In this document: positions 1 through 9,282 of the stretch, one piece after another
How positions within the stretch are numbered: position 1 is the stretch's first letter
Layout: every line of letters starts with the position of its first letter
Source of the DNA: Dyadobacter sp. LHD-138
GTDB lineage: Bacteria > Bacteroidota > Bacteroidia > Cytophagales > Spirosomataceae
Direction: 5' to 3'
Length of the DNA: 64,000 nucleotides
NCBI RefSeq assembly: GCF_030929615.1
Contig: NZ_JAVFVU010000033.1
Coordinates: 1 to 64,000, forward strand
Position numbers and translations under genes: made by a program
The notes under the pieces: generated by a model
The model's input: only the letters and a program-made list of their open reading frames with translations
The model's database searches: none
What the model was told of the DNA's origin: nothing

Positions 1-144
1 TCGCCATTGCGTTCCAGTTTCAACAAGCCAAAAAATAGAATTTACAACGGTTCTTAAGGAATGTTGTCTTGCCCTTTTGTTGTCAACTATTTTTTCGACA
101 AATTGCCATTGAGAGTCAGTCATTTCTTTGAAATTCGATTTCAT
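1..144 (-). mobile_element. IS5-family transposase, N-terminal part (cut by window edge)
   Basis: An open frame runs leftward from an ATG at 142-144 to the window edge and encodes 48 residues. It begins MKSNFKEMTDSQW and continues through QFVEKI, then RARQHSLRTVVNSIFWLVETGTQWR. The opening 'TDSQW' and the closing 'W..TGTQWR' are typical of the N-terminal DUF4096-type domain of IS5-family transposases. The catalytic DDE part would lie outside the window. The element's own end probably falls between the ATG and about position 195, but no terminal repeat can be paired because the other end is not in view. It may be intact or a remnant. Confidence 0.75.
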
Positions 145-242
145 AAACTTGTTTGAGGTGAGATTCAACAAGTTTAACGACTGGCTCTCATTATTAGTTT
201 AATACAATCCAAAACATACTCTAAATTAAAATAACAAAAACC

Positions 243-383
243 ATGAAAACAAAGAAAAGTAGTCCCGAGCAAAAACTTACAGGTGAACAGATTGTTCAAA
301 AAAAGTTGGATGAAGCCAATGCAATGTTAAGAAAAATGGACTTCTCAAAATTACCGCAACGAACTGCTAAAAATCAAGGTTAG
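243..383 (+). CDS. Small hypothetical protein (46 aa)
   Basis: An ATG at 243 opens a 46-residue frame ending with TAG at 381-383. The product is charged and lysine-rich (starts MKTKKSSPEQKLTGEQ, ends LPQRTAKNQG), with no signal peptide or membrane segment. A central helix-prone stretch (QIVQKKLDEANAMLRKMD) is visible. It lies just outside the IS5-like end and 13 bases before the GH16 gene, so it could be a leader cistron, a real small protein, or the tail of a gene disrupted by the insertion. I do not recognise it. Confidence 0.4.
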   Translation: MKTKKSSPEQKLTGEQIVQKKLDEANAMLRKMDFSKLPQRTAKNQG

Positions 384-396
384 TCTGTTTAAAAAT

Positions 397-1251
397 ATGC
401 AAAAATATTCACCTCCAAAACTGTATTTCTTTTTACTCTTCCTGATCGGGTTTGTGGATTGTTCGCAATCACAAACCGTTCCAGCACCGCCGATTTCGGA
501 CAAATACAAATTTGACTCCAAACCAATCTGGCAAGACGAATTTGATTACTCAGGAAAACCGGATGCAAAAAAATGGGGTTATGACCTGGGTGGACACGGA
601 TGGGGAAATCATGAGCTGGAAAACTACACCGAGAATTTAGAAAATGCCCGCGTTGAAAACGGCAATCTGATTATTGAAGCAAGAAAAGAAAAATCTGGGA
701 AGCAGCCTTACAGCTCAGCCAGGCTCGTAACAAAAGGCAAGGCTGATTTCCTGTATGGAAAATTTGAGATCCGGGCGAAGCTGCCTCAGGGCCGGGGAAC
801 CTGGCCTGCGATCTGGATGCTTGGAACTGAGCAATCTTATGGCAATAAAGGCTGGCCCGACAATGGCGAAATTGATATTATGGAACACGTCGGCTTTGAT
901 CAGAACCGTATCCATGGCAACATACACACCAAAGCATTCAACCACGTACTGAAAACAAATAAAGGAAACCAGATTGTGTTAACCGACGCTTCGACCGCAT
1001 TTCACATTTATTCCTGCGAATGGACTCAAGGCTACGTTTCCATCGCTGTCGATGGGCAGGAATATTTCAGATTTGTCAAAGAATCCGGCTATTCCTGGGA
1101 GCAATGGCCCTTTGATAAATCTTTTCACCTATTATTAAACATGGCTGTCGGAGGCGACTGGGGAGGACAGAAAGGTGTGGATGACAGCATTTTCCCTCAA
1201 AAAATGGAGATTGATTATGTCCGTGTTTACCCGTTGGCTGTGAAAAAGTAA
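397..1251 (+). CDS. Glycoside hydrolase family 16 (beta-1,3-glucanase/laminarinase-like)
   Basis: This 284-residue exported enzyme is predicted to cleave beta-glucans such as laminarin. Residues 1-26 form a hydrophobic export signal. A cysteine at residue 22 (FVDCS) could be a lipidation site, but the Asp before it makes the lipobox atypical. The GH16 catalytic motif is intact at residues 158-163 (EIDIME): Glu158 nucleophile, Asp160, Glu163 acid/base. The flanking WPAIWML and the later NMAVGGDWGG are typical of family GH16. The single-domain length is usual for a bacterial laminarinase. Specificity within GH16 (laminarin, lichenan or other) cannot be decided here. The next gene, dnaX, starts 35 bases downstream and is functionally unrelated. 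Confidence 0.9.
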   Translation: MQKYSPPKLYFFLLFLIGFVDCSQSQTVPAPPISDKYKFDSKPIWQDEFDYSGKPDAKKWGYDLGGHGWGNHELENYTENLENARVENGNLIIEARKEKSGKQPYSSARLVTKGKADFLYGKFEIRAKLPQGRGTWPAIWMLGTEQSYGNKGWPDNGEIDIMEHVGFDQNRIHGNIHTKAFNHVLKTNKGNQIVLTDASTAFHIYSCEWTQGYVSIAVDGQEYFRFVKESGYSWEQWPFDKSFHLLLNMAVGGDWGGQKGVDDSIFPQKMEIDYVRVYPLAVKK

Positions 1252-1286
1252 TTTGAAATTCCACCGCACGGAGCTAACTTGCACCC

Positions 1287-3047
1287 ATGGATCATTTCGT
1301 TGTTTCGGCCAGAAAGTATCGTCCAGTCACTTTCGACTCGGTGGTTGGCCAATCACATATTACGACTACGCTTAAAAATGCAATTCGTACCAATCACCTG
1401 GCGCAGGCTTTTCTGTTTTGCGGTCCGCGTGGTGTTGGGAAAACGACTTGTGCCCGGATTTTAGCAAAAACAATTAACTGTCAGAATCTTGGCGATGACG
1501 TAGAAGCCTGTGGCGAATGTGAATCCTGTATCAGTTTTCAGAACAACGCTTCTTTCAACATCCACGAACTGGATGCTGCTTCCAATAACTCTGTGGAAGA
1601 TATTCGTAACCTGATCGATCAGGTGCGCTATCCGCCTCAGACCGGAAAATATAAAATCTATATCATTGATGAGGTCCACATGCTTTCTCCGGCGGCTTTT
1701 AACGCCTTTCTGAAAACATTGGAAGAACCGCCTGCCTACGCGATTTTCATTTTGGCTACCACTGAAAAACATAAAATCCTGCCGACGATCTTATCGCGCT
1801 GCCAGATTTTTGATTTCAACCGTATCCAGCCCAAAGACATCGCTTATCACCTGGCTGATATTGCGAAAAAGGAAGGCATTGAAACGGAAAAAGAAGCACT
1901 CGAACTCATCGGCCAAAAAGCCGACGGCGGTTTGCGAGATGCCCTTTCGATGTTTGATTTAAATGTCACTTTTTCAACCGATAACCATCTGACCTATGCA
2001 GCCGTTTTAGAAAACCTGCATATTCTTGACTATGATTATTATTTCAAAATAACGGATGCCTTAACGGCTGCGAGTGTCGCACGCTCATTGGTTTTGTTTG
2101 ACGAAATATTAAGAAAAGGTTTTGACGGACATTTGTTCGTCGTCGGTTTACTGGAACATTTCAGAAATCTTCTGGTCTGCAAAGATGCCGCAACGGTTTC
2201 CCTGTTGCAAGTTTCCGAATCTGCGGAGAGGAAATATGTTGATCAGTCCCGAAATGCGGATATGAGCTTTTTGCTATCTGCATTAAGTGTCGCCAGCCAA
2301 TGTGACGTCAATTACAAGGCTGCGAAAAATCAGCGGTTGCATGTGGAGTTATGCCTCATGAAACTCGCAAATTTACCCCATGTTCTTCAACTTAATTCTC
2401 ATGCAGCCGTTGATGAAACGGCAAAAAAAAAAGTTGAGCCTCAACAGCAATCCGTAAATAATGAACCAAAGGCGTCGGCTTATGAAAGTCCGGCAAGCGA
2501 GACCAATGGCGGTTTTGCTACCAACAATGCGCAACAAATAGCGCCTGTCGCAGCGAAACCCTCAAAATTACGCAGTACAACGCAGCTTATTCCTTCCACG
2601 CCATCGGCACAAACTTTACCGGTGAAGGAAGTCGCCACATTACAGGAAAACAAAAATCCTGAGCCGGTTCCGATGGCGACTTTGGAGCTGACGCTGGAAA
2701 ATTTACAACAGGTCTGGCAGGAATTTGCGGAGCACAGGAGAAAAACCAAAGATTCTACAACGGAAGGCATAGCCCTAAACCGGGCCGTTGACCTGGTAGA
2801 TTTCACCATCCAGATTGCGCTCGACAATGATCCGCAGATGGATGCGATACAGGGCATGCGTTATGATTTGCTGGGCTATCTAAAAAGCAGGTTTAATGCG
2901 CCAAAATTGGATATTAACGCGCGTGTCGCTCCCCATGAGGTGCAAAGGTTACCATACACGCCTGCGGAAAAATTCAACTATATGGCTGAGAAAAACCCTT
3001 ACTTGCTGCAATTAAAACAAGCCCTGGGACTGGATGTTGATTTTTAA
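1287..3047 (+). CDS. dnaX: DNA polymerase III subunit gamma/tau
   Basis: This is the clamp-loader ATPase that loads the sliding clamp and tethers polymerase III. The Walker A motif GPRGVGKT is at residues 46-53, followed by a zinc module with Cys65, Cys75, Cys78 and Cys81. A Walker B/DEVHMLS stretch lies near residue 127, and TLEEPP and ATTEKHKILPTILSRCQ are present, as expected for the AAA+ module. Residues from about 375 to 470 are a low-complexity linker rich in Ala, Pro, Gln and Ser, and a C-terminal tau-like domain follows. At 586 residues it is a normal Bacteroidota size. It ends one base before the stop of the convergent coaE. No obvious frameshift site for a separate gamma form was identified. 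Confidence 0.97.
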   Translation: MDHFVVSARKYRPVTFDSVVGQSHITTTLKNAIRTNHLAQAFLFCGPRGVGKTTCARILAKTINCQNLGDDVEACGECESCISFQNNASFNIHELDAASNNSVEDIRNLIDQVRYPPQTGKYKIYIIDEVHMLSPAAFNAFLKTLEEPPAYAIFILATTEKHKILPTILSRCQIFDFNRIQPKDIAYHLADIAKKEGIETEKEALELIGQKADGGLRDALSMFDLNVTFSTDNHLTYAAVLENLHILDYDYYFKITDALTAASVARSLVLFDEILRKGFDGHLFVVGLLEHFRNLLVCKDAATVSLLQVSESAERKYVDQSRNADMSFLLSALSVASQCDVNYKAAKNQRLHVELCLMKLANLPHVLQLNSHAAVDETAKKKVEPQQQSVNNEPKASAYESPASETNGGFATNNAQQIAPVAAKPSKLRSTTQLIPSTPSAQTLPVKEVATLQENKNPEPVPMATLELTLENLQQVWQEFAEHRRKTKDSTTEGIALNRAVDLVDFTIQIALDNDPQMDAIQGMRYDLLGYLKSRFNAPKLDINARVAPHEVQRLPYTPAEKFNYMAEKNPYLLQLKQALGLDVDF

Positions 3048-3048
3048 T

Positions 3049-3654
3049 TTATTTTGCACCGGCAATTTGCAGGAATAATTGATGAAGATGCAGAACCTGA
3101 GGAATTAAAGCGGCATTTTCATCATTATTGATCGTAAAATCGGCGATCGCCTCGCGTTCTTCTTCTGAAATTTGTCTTGCGATAATCGCTCTGATTTCCT
3201 CTTCCGAACGGTTTTCATCCCGATTTTTTACCCTCTGAATTCGAAGTGCAATGGGGGCCTGCACTACAATCACATAGTCAAGATTGTTATTAACGCCGGC
3301 TTTATTCATAAGAGCCGCTTCCTTGATCAGGTAAGGAGATTCACTATTTCTTGTCAACCAGTCCGCTGTGTCTTTACCCACGGCCGGATGAATAATGGCA
3401 TTCAGATTTTTGAGAAGATCAGGGTTTTTGAAAACCCTGGAGGAAACATAAGAACGGTTGTATTCACCAGACTCCGTATAAGATTCCGCACCTAGTAATT
3501 CGACAACAGCCTTTCGTATGGTCACATCATGATTTGTGAGCCATTTTGCCCGGGTATCAGCGTCGTAAACAGGAATCTCAAGACAGGAAAATAATTTACA
3601 GACAATGCTTTTACCCGAGCCGATTCCACCTGTTACGCCTATATTCACTTTCAT
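3049..3654 (-). CDS. coaE: Dephospho-CoA kinase
   Basis: The last step of coenzyme A synthesis: phosphorylation of the ribose 3'-OH of dephospho-CoA by ATP. The protein opens with MKVNIGVTGGIGSGKS, a P-loop at residues 8-16. 'YDADTRAKW', 'INAIIHP'-like and 'QRVKNRD' stretches match the family's substrate-binding and lid regions. At 201 residues it is the usual length. It is the last gene of the minus-strand block that begins at nusB, 78 bases after the YbbR gene, and converges with dnaX with a single base between the stop codons. Confidence 0.95.
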   Translation of the reverse strand: MKVNIGVTGGIGSGKSIVCKLFSCLEIPVYDADTRAKWLTNHDVTIRKAVVELLGAESYTESGEYNRSYVSSRVFKNPDLLKNLNAIIHPAVGKDTADWLTRNSESPYLIKEAALMNKAGVNNNLDYVIVVQAPIALRIQRVKNRDENRSEEEIRAIIARQISEEEREAIADFTINNDENAALIPQVLHLHQLFLQIAGAK

Positions 3655-3732
3655 TGAAGGTTAATGATTAACGTTTGGTGGTTGCAGATCTGATAACAAG
3701 AATCAGGAACTTTTGAAGCCAGAGAAATCAAA

Positions 3733-4422
3733 TTACTTTATGTTACCCAACACTTGCGCCACTTCAAAACTTACGTATACATCCCGGTGGCTGACTTCCA
3801 CCAAAGGGGTTACAGGAAGAGGAATCTGGAGACTTTCATCAAAGTTATTCTGGATTTTCGTCGTAGGGATTCCGATACGAATCGTATCCGGATAACCCCG
3901 CACCAGGGAAATAGGACCATCAATTGAAATTAATGACGGCGAAATATTTATGATACTTGAAATCACATACCCTTCACGCATATTAATCCCAGCACTGTCA
4001 ATACGGATCGGGATAATTTTGCGGATCTTTCTTTCAAAACTCAATTCAAATGTGTCGGAAACCACATAGTTAACCTTTACATCCGGAAAAAGCTCTGTGA
4101 TCTGGTCTGTCAGTGATGTTGAGTTGATAAAACTTGCTTTGGTAGGATTCAGTACTTTATAAACCACGGGCAAAGCGTTGAAATTCAGCCAGGATTTCCT
4201 GAGCAGATTCCATCCATCCCCCGTCACATTGACCGAAATTCGCTTAGGCAATGGCTGTAACGGCACGAAGGCAGTGGCATCATACTCAACCGTCAGCGGA
4301 TAGCTGAGCCTTATGGAGTAATCGTCTTTGTTCAGCACATTCATCAACCAGAAAAATGTAGCCGCCAAAAAACACCCTATAAAAGTTTTAATCTTATTCC
4401 GACCTGAAGGAATGTTACTCAC
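3733..4422 (-). CDS. YbbR-like (CdaR-type) domain protein
   Basis: A 229-residue protein with one N-terminal membrane segment (KTFIGCFLAATFFWLMNVLN) followed by extracytoplasmic beta-rich YbbR-type repeats. Visible repeat signatures are 'YPLTVEYDATAF', 'PKRISVNVTGDGWNLLR' and 'ISPSLISIDGPISLVRGYPDTIRIGIP'. In Firmicutes the related CdaR modulates a diadenylate cyclase. In Bacteroidota the protein usually sits between yajC and coaE, as here, and its role is not established. It lies 162 bases after yajC and 78 before coaE, consistent with one transcription unit. Function is assigned by domain only. Confidence 0.8.
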   Translation of the reverse strand: MSNIPSGRNKIKTFIGCFLAATFFWLMNVLNKDDYSIRLSYPLTVEYDATAFVPLQPLPKRISVNVTGDGWNLLRKSWLNFNALPVVYKVLNPTKASFINSTSLTDQITELFPDVKVNYVVSDTFELSFERKIRKIIPIRIDSAGINMREGYVISSIINISPSLISIDGPISLVRGYPDTIRIGIPTTKIQNNFDESLQIPLPVTPLVEVSHRDVYVSFEVAQVLGNIK

Positions 4423-4584
4423 AGCTGGTTTTTAAAAATTGCACATTAAAATGTACAGTTAAGTATTATACAAAAATAGCGGTATCAGGGATTTGATGTA
4501 AATACCTTATATCAACTATAAAGGCCACCCCTGACACCACTATGAATATTATTTCAAATAGATAACGTTCTTCTGTTAATTCTA

Positions 4585-4884
4585 TTATTCTGCAACAGTA
4601 CGGGCAATCGCCGATTTGTCAACAGTCAATTTTACACCCTTATCCAGCTCAAGTGTTACTAAAGTTTCTTCCACCGTGTAAACTTTTGCATGGATTCCAC
4701 CGATTGTAACAACCTGATCTCCTTTTTTAATGCTGTTAAGAAGCGCCTTCTGCTCCTTTTGTTTCTTTTGCTGCGGACGGATCATGAAGAAATAAAATAC
4801 CCCTATAATCCCAACCCACATCACGACCTGATAAATCATGGCTTGTGAGCCACCTGCTGCTTGTAATAAAATTGAAAGTGTCAT
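4585..4884 (-). CDS. yajC: Preprotein translocase subunit YajC
   Basis: A 99-residue small membrane protein of the SecDF-YajC accessory complex of the Sec translocon. A single transmembrane helix is visible (QVVMWVGIIGVFYFFMIRP), followed at once by the diagnostic PQQKKQKEQKALLNSIKKGDQVVT and a C-terminal beta domain (GGIHAKVYTVEETLVTLELDKGVKLTVDKSAI). Length and topology are normal. It lies downstream of the DUF1573 gene in the minus-strand block. Confidence 0.95.
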   Translation of the reverse strand: MTLSILLQAAGGSQAMIYQVVMWVGIIGVFYFFMIRPQQKKQKEQKALLNSIKKGDQVVTIGGIHAKVYTVEETLVTLELDKGVKLTVDKSAIARTVAE

Positions 4885-4957
4885 TATTAAATTAGGGTTA
4901 TTTAGATAATTAAAACGAGATCAATGCAGATACATTGTCGGGAAATAAATTCCCACT

Positions 4958-5401
4958 TTATTTTGCTGCTTCCGGTTTTGGTGCTGCATTTACAATACCT
5001 CTCAAACGCAACTCCGAATAGGCAGGATCTGTATTGGCATACACCGTTACTGTTTTCACCTGCGGACCCGATTTGCCTTTGCTGTTAAAACGAACTTTTA
5101 TGCTCGAAGCAGCATTCGGGCTGATCGGTTCACGGGGCCATTCCGGCGTTGTGCAGCCGCATGATGACGTAATATTGTTCAGAATCAGCGGATATGGTCC
5201 GTCATTTTTAAAATAAAAAACATGTTCCACAATTTCACCTTCCTGGATAGTACCGAAATCATAGGACGAACTGTCCGTCAGTGTAAAAACCGGAAGTTTA
5301 ATGTCTCCGTTTTTCGTTTCAGTCTTTTTTTCGGAACCTGAACAATTAACAAGCATGAAAGCAATTCCCGAAAGAACTACGAATGCAGCAATTTTTTTCA
5401 T
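4958..5401 (-). CDS. DUF1573 domain lipoprotein
   Basis: A 147-residue exported protein. The N-terminus is a lipoprotein signal (MKKIAAFVVLSGIAFMLVNCSG) with a lipobox ending at Cys20. The mature part is one DUF1573 immunoglobulin-like domain with the typical 'YDFGTIQEGEIVEHVFYFKNDG' and 'NNITSSCGCTTPEWP' pattern. DUF1573 proteins are very common in Bacteroidota and their function is unknown. It starts 13 bases after the YtxH gene, so the two are probably co-transcribed. Confidence 0.9.
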   Translation of the reverse strand: MKKIAAFVVLSGIAFMLVNCSGSEKKTETKNGDIKLPVFTLTDSSSYDFGTIQEGEIVEHVFYFKNDGPYPLILNNITSSCGCTTPEWPREPISPNAASSIKVRFNSKGKSGPQVKTVTVYANTDPAYSELRLRGIVNAAPKPEAAK

Positions 5402-5414
5402 ACGTTAAGTTAAA

Positions 5415-5717
5415 TCAGTTGGTCTGACCTTTTATCTGCGCCATCAGACGATCAACGTCTTCAAGCAATTTTTCTGCTTTTTCACGCGCATCATTCACGA
5501 CACGCTCTCCCTCGGCCCTTGCAAAGCTGTCAGGCTGATTTTTACCTTCGATCAGGTCTTCAATAACAGCTTGCAACTTTTCACGGTATTTCGACAACCG
5601 GTAAGTCAGCTGTGTACGAAGTACATTTCCCTTATCGGGAGCATAAAGAATACCCAACGCTGCTCCTGTGGCACATCCTGTCAAAAATGCAATTAAACTA
5701 CGGCTTGATTTACTCAT
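5415..5717 (-). CDS. YtxH-family small membrane protein
   Basis: A 100-residue protein starting MSKSSRSLIAFLTGCATGA at 5717; a longer frame exists upstream (to 5786), but the glycine-rich helix directly after this Met is the normal YtxH start. The helix (LIAFLTGCATGAALGILYAP) followed by DKGNVLRTQL is the YtxH signature. The C-terminal half is a charged amphipathic helix or coiled coil. Members are often linked to envelope or general stress, but no biochemical role is firmly known. It lies 13 bases before DUF1573 and about 115 after nusB. Confidence 0.85.
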   Translation of the reverse strand: MSKSSRSLIAFLTGCATGAALGILYAPDKGNVLRTQLTYRLSKYREKLQAVIEDLIEGKNQPDSFARAEGERVVNDAREKAEKLLEDVDRLMAQIKGQTN

Positions 5718-5831
5718 GGCATTATAATTTATAGCGGTTAGCCGCAAATGTTGGTGGTTAGCTTTTAAATTATTTACAATAAACAAATTTTTCGGGTTTC
5801 CCCTCTGCCCTTCAGCCTAAAAATTCTGTGC

Positions 5832-6998
5832 CTATTTATTATCGATCAATCCGCGGCCACTTTTTCTGACAACACCTTCTGCCGCCAGTTTGACTGAAAG
5901 CACATCCAGTACACCATTTATAAACTTGCCGCTTTTTGGCGTGCTATACCTTTTTGCAATTTCAATAAACTCATTGATCGTCACTTTTACTGGGATTCCC
6001 GGGAAGTGGATCAGCTCGGCCAAAGCCGTTTTCAGGATGATCATATCGACCAAGGCAATACGGTCAAGCTCCCAGTTTTTCAGCTGTTCGTCAAGATAAA
6101 TATCATACTGATCACTTTCCTCGATCACCGTTTTGTATAGTTCTTCTACAAAGAAACGATCTTCCTCCCAGTCTTTTGTCAACGGTGCAAGACCAAAAGT
6201 AGCTGCATTATCAGCCGACTTAAGCGTTTTAATTGCAAGTCCTCGGATAAGTTCACTGTGATCTACCCAATATAAATCACGCTGTTCCAGGAAATCCAGG
6301 GGAACTTCATGTTTTAAAATGATCTGACGTAAAATGTATTGGATGATCTGTTGATCCTCTTCTTCGGTGTGTTCCTTTTTGTGGCAGTATGCCTCATACT
6401 CGGCATTCTTACGTAATGCTTCACGATAGGTTTTACGTATCATGTTCATGTCATTACTCCAGTTGATACCGTTTCTGATGATTTCTTCTTCCAGCGTTTT
6501 GTCTGCCTGAAGAACATTGATTACACGATTGGTGTTCAAACCGCCGTCCTTTGGGAAAGGTGCTTCGGGATCATCATATCTGCGCTCACGGTCCATTTTC
6601 GCCTGATGTGCCAGTTCCAGCAACATCGACAAAACCCGGATAAAATCAACGTAAATAGATTCCGTTTCATTCAACACCCGGCGAACCATCTTCTCTCCGT
6701 CTCCCTCAGTCTGTCTCTTATACGCTCTGAATGCGCTTTCGGCAACTTTCAGTACTTCGGCAGTAAACTCCTCATTCTCCTTCACTTCGCCGCTTTTAAT
6801 AAGTTCATCCAACGCTAGTCCCGCCAAACGCTTATTGTTGTTTAATTTCTGCTTATCCTGAAACTCCATAGAGTTCAAATCAGGGGCAAATGCTTCCTCA
6901 ATCTGATCCAAAGCAAGTAATCGGTTGGCATCAGCAGTTAATTTGCGCGCATAAAGAGCTTGAACAGCTTTTGTTCGTAATAATCTTCTATTCAGCAT
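5832..6998 (-). CDS. nusB: Transcription antitermination protein NusB (long Bacteroidota form)
   Basis: About 388 residues from the Met at 6998 (MLNRRLLRTKAVQALYARK), the usual start; a Met four codons upstream is less likely. The NusB fold is recognisable at the C-terminus (NWELDRIALVDMIILKTALAELIHF, then VTINEFIEIAKRYSTPKSGKFINGVLD). In E. coli NusB is only about 139 residues and pairs with S10 to bind boxA RNA in rRNA antitermination. Bacteroidota homologues carry a long N-terminal helical extension, as seen here. It is the first gene of the minus-strand block down to coaE. Confidence 0.93.
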   Translation of the reverse strand: MLNRRLLRTKAVQALYARKLTADANRLLALDQIEEAFAPDLNSMEFQDKQKLNNNKRLAGLALDELIKSGEVKENEEFTAEVLKVAESAFRAYKRQTEGDGEKMVRRVLNETESIYVDFIRVLSMLLELAHQAKMDRERRYDDPEAPFPKDGGLNTNRVINVLQADKTLEEEIIRNGINWSNDMNMIRKTYREALRKNAEYEAYCHKKEHTEEEDQQIIQYILRQIILKHEVPLDFLEQRDLYWVDHSELIRGLAIKTLKSADNAATFGLAPLTKDWEEDRFFVEELYKTVIEESDQYDIYLDEQLKNWELDRIALVDMIILKTALAELIHFPGIPVKVTINEFIEIAKRYSTPKSGKFINGVLDVLSVKLAAEGVVRKSGRGLIDNK

Positions 6999-7010
6999 AA
7001 GCCGGAACAC

Positions 7011-7357
7011 TAATTGGATAAAAGGTACAGTAAACCAAAGAACGTATCTGCGTGTTAAGCAAGGTTTTTTATTTTACAATACCCCGCGTTAATATTAAAA
7101 TTGACCGCAAAATTAGACTATTTTGTTTAGAAATGGAAAAATGCAAGCCAGGCTTTTTAATTTTGCAACGTTTTAAAACGTTTGCATGTTGGTATTTAAA
7201 CACACCAGAATCTGACGAAATTTCGATTACCGGCAAAAAACCGGCGTATTTAATTTTAGTAATTTCTTCATTGCGGATAATCATTTCAGTAAGAAAGGTT
7301 AACGACCAAATAAATCACTGAAGAATAACGCAAAGACCAAATCAACCGCATTACCAC
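7011..7357. other. Intergenic region between nusB and the ABC exporter
   Basis: A 347-bp divergent intergenic region rich in A and T. Short overlapping frames on both strands (plus 7052-7321, minus 7069-7284) have no recognisable product and no clear start context, so no gene is called. Promoters for nusB and for the exporter must lie here, but I see no strong match to the Bacteroidetes consensus. Confidence 0.5.
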
Positions 7358-9139
7358 GTGAAAGCACTTAAGTACCTCAATAAGTACCTCTTGAAGTATA
7401 AATGGTATCTTATTTTAGGAATAATTTTTACTATAATTTCTAATCTCTTTGGAATTATTCCGGCGCAACTTGTTCGTTATGCACTGGATCTGGTCGGTGA
7501 AACCCTCGACGTCTATTATTTATTTGACGGCGCAGCCTTGCAGTCCGAATTATACGACAGCTTTGCTTTCACGATTTTGTTATACGGACTGCTCATTCTG
7601 GCGATGGCCTTGCTTAAAGGAATATTCTTATTTCTGGTAAGACAAACCATTATCGTCATGTCGAGACATATTGAGTATGAGCTCAAAAATGACGTTTACA
7701 ATCATTACCAGACTTTACCCACAAGTTTTTTCAGGAGCCATAACACCGGCGATTTGATGGCGAGAATCTCCGAAGATGTGAGCAATGTCCGGATGTACGT
7801 CGGACCGTCTTTAATGTACGGGATTAACCTGATCGTACTTTTCATCCTCGTTATTTCCTACATGCTTACGGTCAATGCAAAACTGACCCTTTACGTATTG
7901 TTGCCGCTACCACTGCTTTCCATCAGTATTTATGTGGTAAACAGCATGATGATGAAACGCTCCCAGGAGATTCAAAAACAACTTTCAGCACTTTCCACGT
8001 ATGTGCAGGAGGCTTTCTCGGGCATCAGGGTTATTAAATCTTTCGTTCAGGAAAGACATTCGTTTACCAATTTCAAAACGGAAGCGGAAGATTTTAAAAA
8101 CAAGTCGCTTCGTTTGGCCAAAGTCGATGCTTTCTTTTACCCTGTTATTGTGCTGCTGATCGGGATCAGCAATATCCTGGTCATTTTTGTTGGTGGTAAA
8201 GAGATCATGAACGGAAATCTTACGCCGGGAAATATTACCGAGTTTATCCTGTATGTCAACATGCTCACCTGGCCGGTGATGGCCTTGGGTTGGACGACCA
8301 GCCAGATCCAGCGCGCGGCATCGTCCCAGACGCGTATCAATGAATTTTTGAATGTGAAAAATACCATTGTTTCCGATAAGAATGTCGAGAAAACCCTGGA
8401 CGGAATTATCTCCTTTAAAAATGTGGGATTTGTGTATCCGGATTCAGGCATACAGGCGATAGAAAATTTCAATCTGGAAATAAAACATGGTGAGAGTGTA
8501 GCGATTTTAGGCACAACTGGTTCCGGAAAAAGCACGCTGGCGCATTTGCTTTGTCGTCTTTACGATCCTACCGAAGGCGAAATTTTGGTTGACGGCACCC
8601 CGCTTCGGGATTACAACGTGCATGCCTATCGCCGTCAGTTGGGTTATGTGCCCCAAGACGTATTTTTATTTTCAGATTCAATCGCCAACAATGTTCGGTT
8701 TGGAAGTACAGACATGTCTCAGGAACGCATCGAACTGGCAGTTAAAGACGCTGATTTGCTTCGTAACATCCAGGATTTCCCCCAGGGTTTTGAAACCCGT
8801 TTGGGCGAACGCGGTATCACCTTATCAGGCGGACAAAAACAAAGGCTTTCGATTGCCCGCGCCATTGCCCGTGACCCAAAGGTTCTTATTCTGGACGACT
8901 GCCTTTCGGCGGTTGACACAAACACGGAAAACATTATCCTGACAAACCTCAAACGCATCATGGATGAACGGACTTCCGTGATTATCTCACACCGGGTTTC
9001 TTCTGCCAAGCTGGCTGATAAGATCGTCGTGCTGGACAAAGGAAAAATTGTAGAACAAGGCACTCATGCCGACTTGATGACCAAAAATGGCGCTTATAAG
9101 GAATTGTATGAGAAACAATTGATGGCAGAAGAGGTTTAA
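7358..9139 (+). CDS. ABC-type exporter, fused permease and ATPase (MsbA/multidrug type)
   Basis: A 593-residue half-transporter with an N-terminal six-helix membrane domain (about 1-320) and a C-terminal ATPase. Visible ATPase motifs are Walker A GTTGSGKST, the Q-loop VPQDVFLFSD, the signature LSGGQKQR, Walker B VLILDD and the H-loop ISHR. In the membrane domain, HNTGDLMARISEDVSNVR and ALSTYVQEAFSGIRVIKSF are typical of type IV exporters. It probably works as a homodimer exporting lipids or drugs; the substrate cannot be told. The likely start is GTG at 7358. It stands alone and is followed by a clear terminator hairpin. Confidence 0.93.
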   Translation: MKALKYLNKYLLKYKWYLILGIIFTIISNLFGIIPAQLVRYALDLVGETLDVYYLFDGAALQSELYDSFAFTILLYGLLILAMALLKGIFLFLVRQTIIVMSRHIEYELKNDVYNHYQTLPTSFFRSHNTGDLMARISEDVSNVRMYVGPSLMYGINLIVLFILVISYMLTVNAKLTLYVLLPLPLLSISIYVVNSMMMKRSQEIQKQLSALSTYVQEAFSGIRVIKSFVQERHSFTNFKTEAEDFKNKSLRLAKVDAFFYPVIVLLIGISNILVIFVGGKEIMNGNLTPGNITEFILYVNMLTWPVMALGWTTSQIQRAASSQTRINEFLNVKNTIVSDKNVEKTLDGIISFKNVGFVYPDSGIQAIENFNLEIKHGESVAILGTTGSGKSTLAHLLCRLYDPTEGEILVDGTPLRDYNVHAYRRQLGYVPQDVFLFSDSIANNVRFGSTDMSQERIELAVKDADLLRNIQDFPQGFETRLGERGITLSGGQKQRLSIARAIARDPKVLILDDCLSAVDTNTENIILTNLKRIMDERTSVIISHRVSSAKLADKIVVLDKGKIVEQGTHADLMTKNGAYKELYEKQLMAEEV

Positions 9140-9187
9140 AGTGATTTAACCGCCTTAACTTCCTCTTCCACGAGAAAATTAAAAATG

Positions 9188-9236
9188 AGTGACCTATATA
9201 ACGAAGAAACGTCTTAGTTATACAGGTCACTTTTTC
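9188..9236 (+). terminator. Rho-independent terminator after the ABC exporter
   Basis: A 15-bp stem (9188-9202 with 9217-9231, AGTGACCT...AGGTCACT outer arms, one mismatch) and a 14-base loop, followed directly by five T. It separates the exporter from the toxin-antitoxin pair. Confidence 0.85.
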
Positions 9237-9282
9237 ATTCTTTCTAAAATCATAGCGTCAGAAAATTTACAATTTTTATCAC

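Noticed and set aside
7052..7321. Short overlapping frames on both strands between nusB and the ABC exporter as possible genes
   Set aside because: No recognisable product, no convincing start context, and the two frames contradict each other; better read as intergenic DNA.
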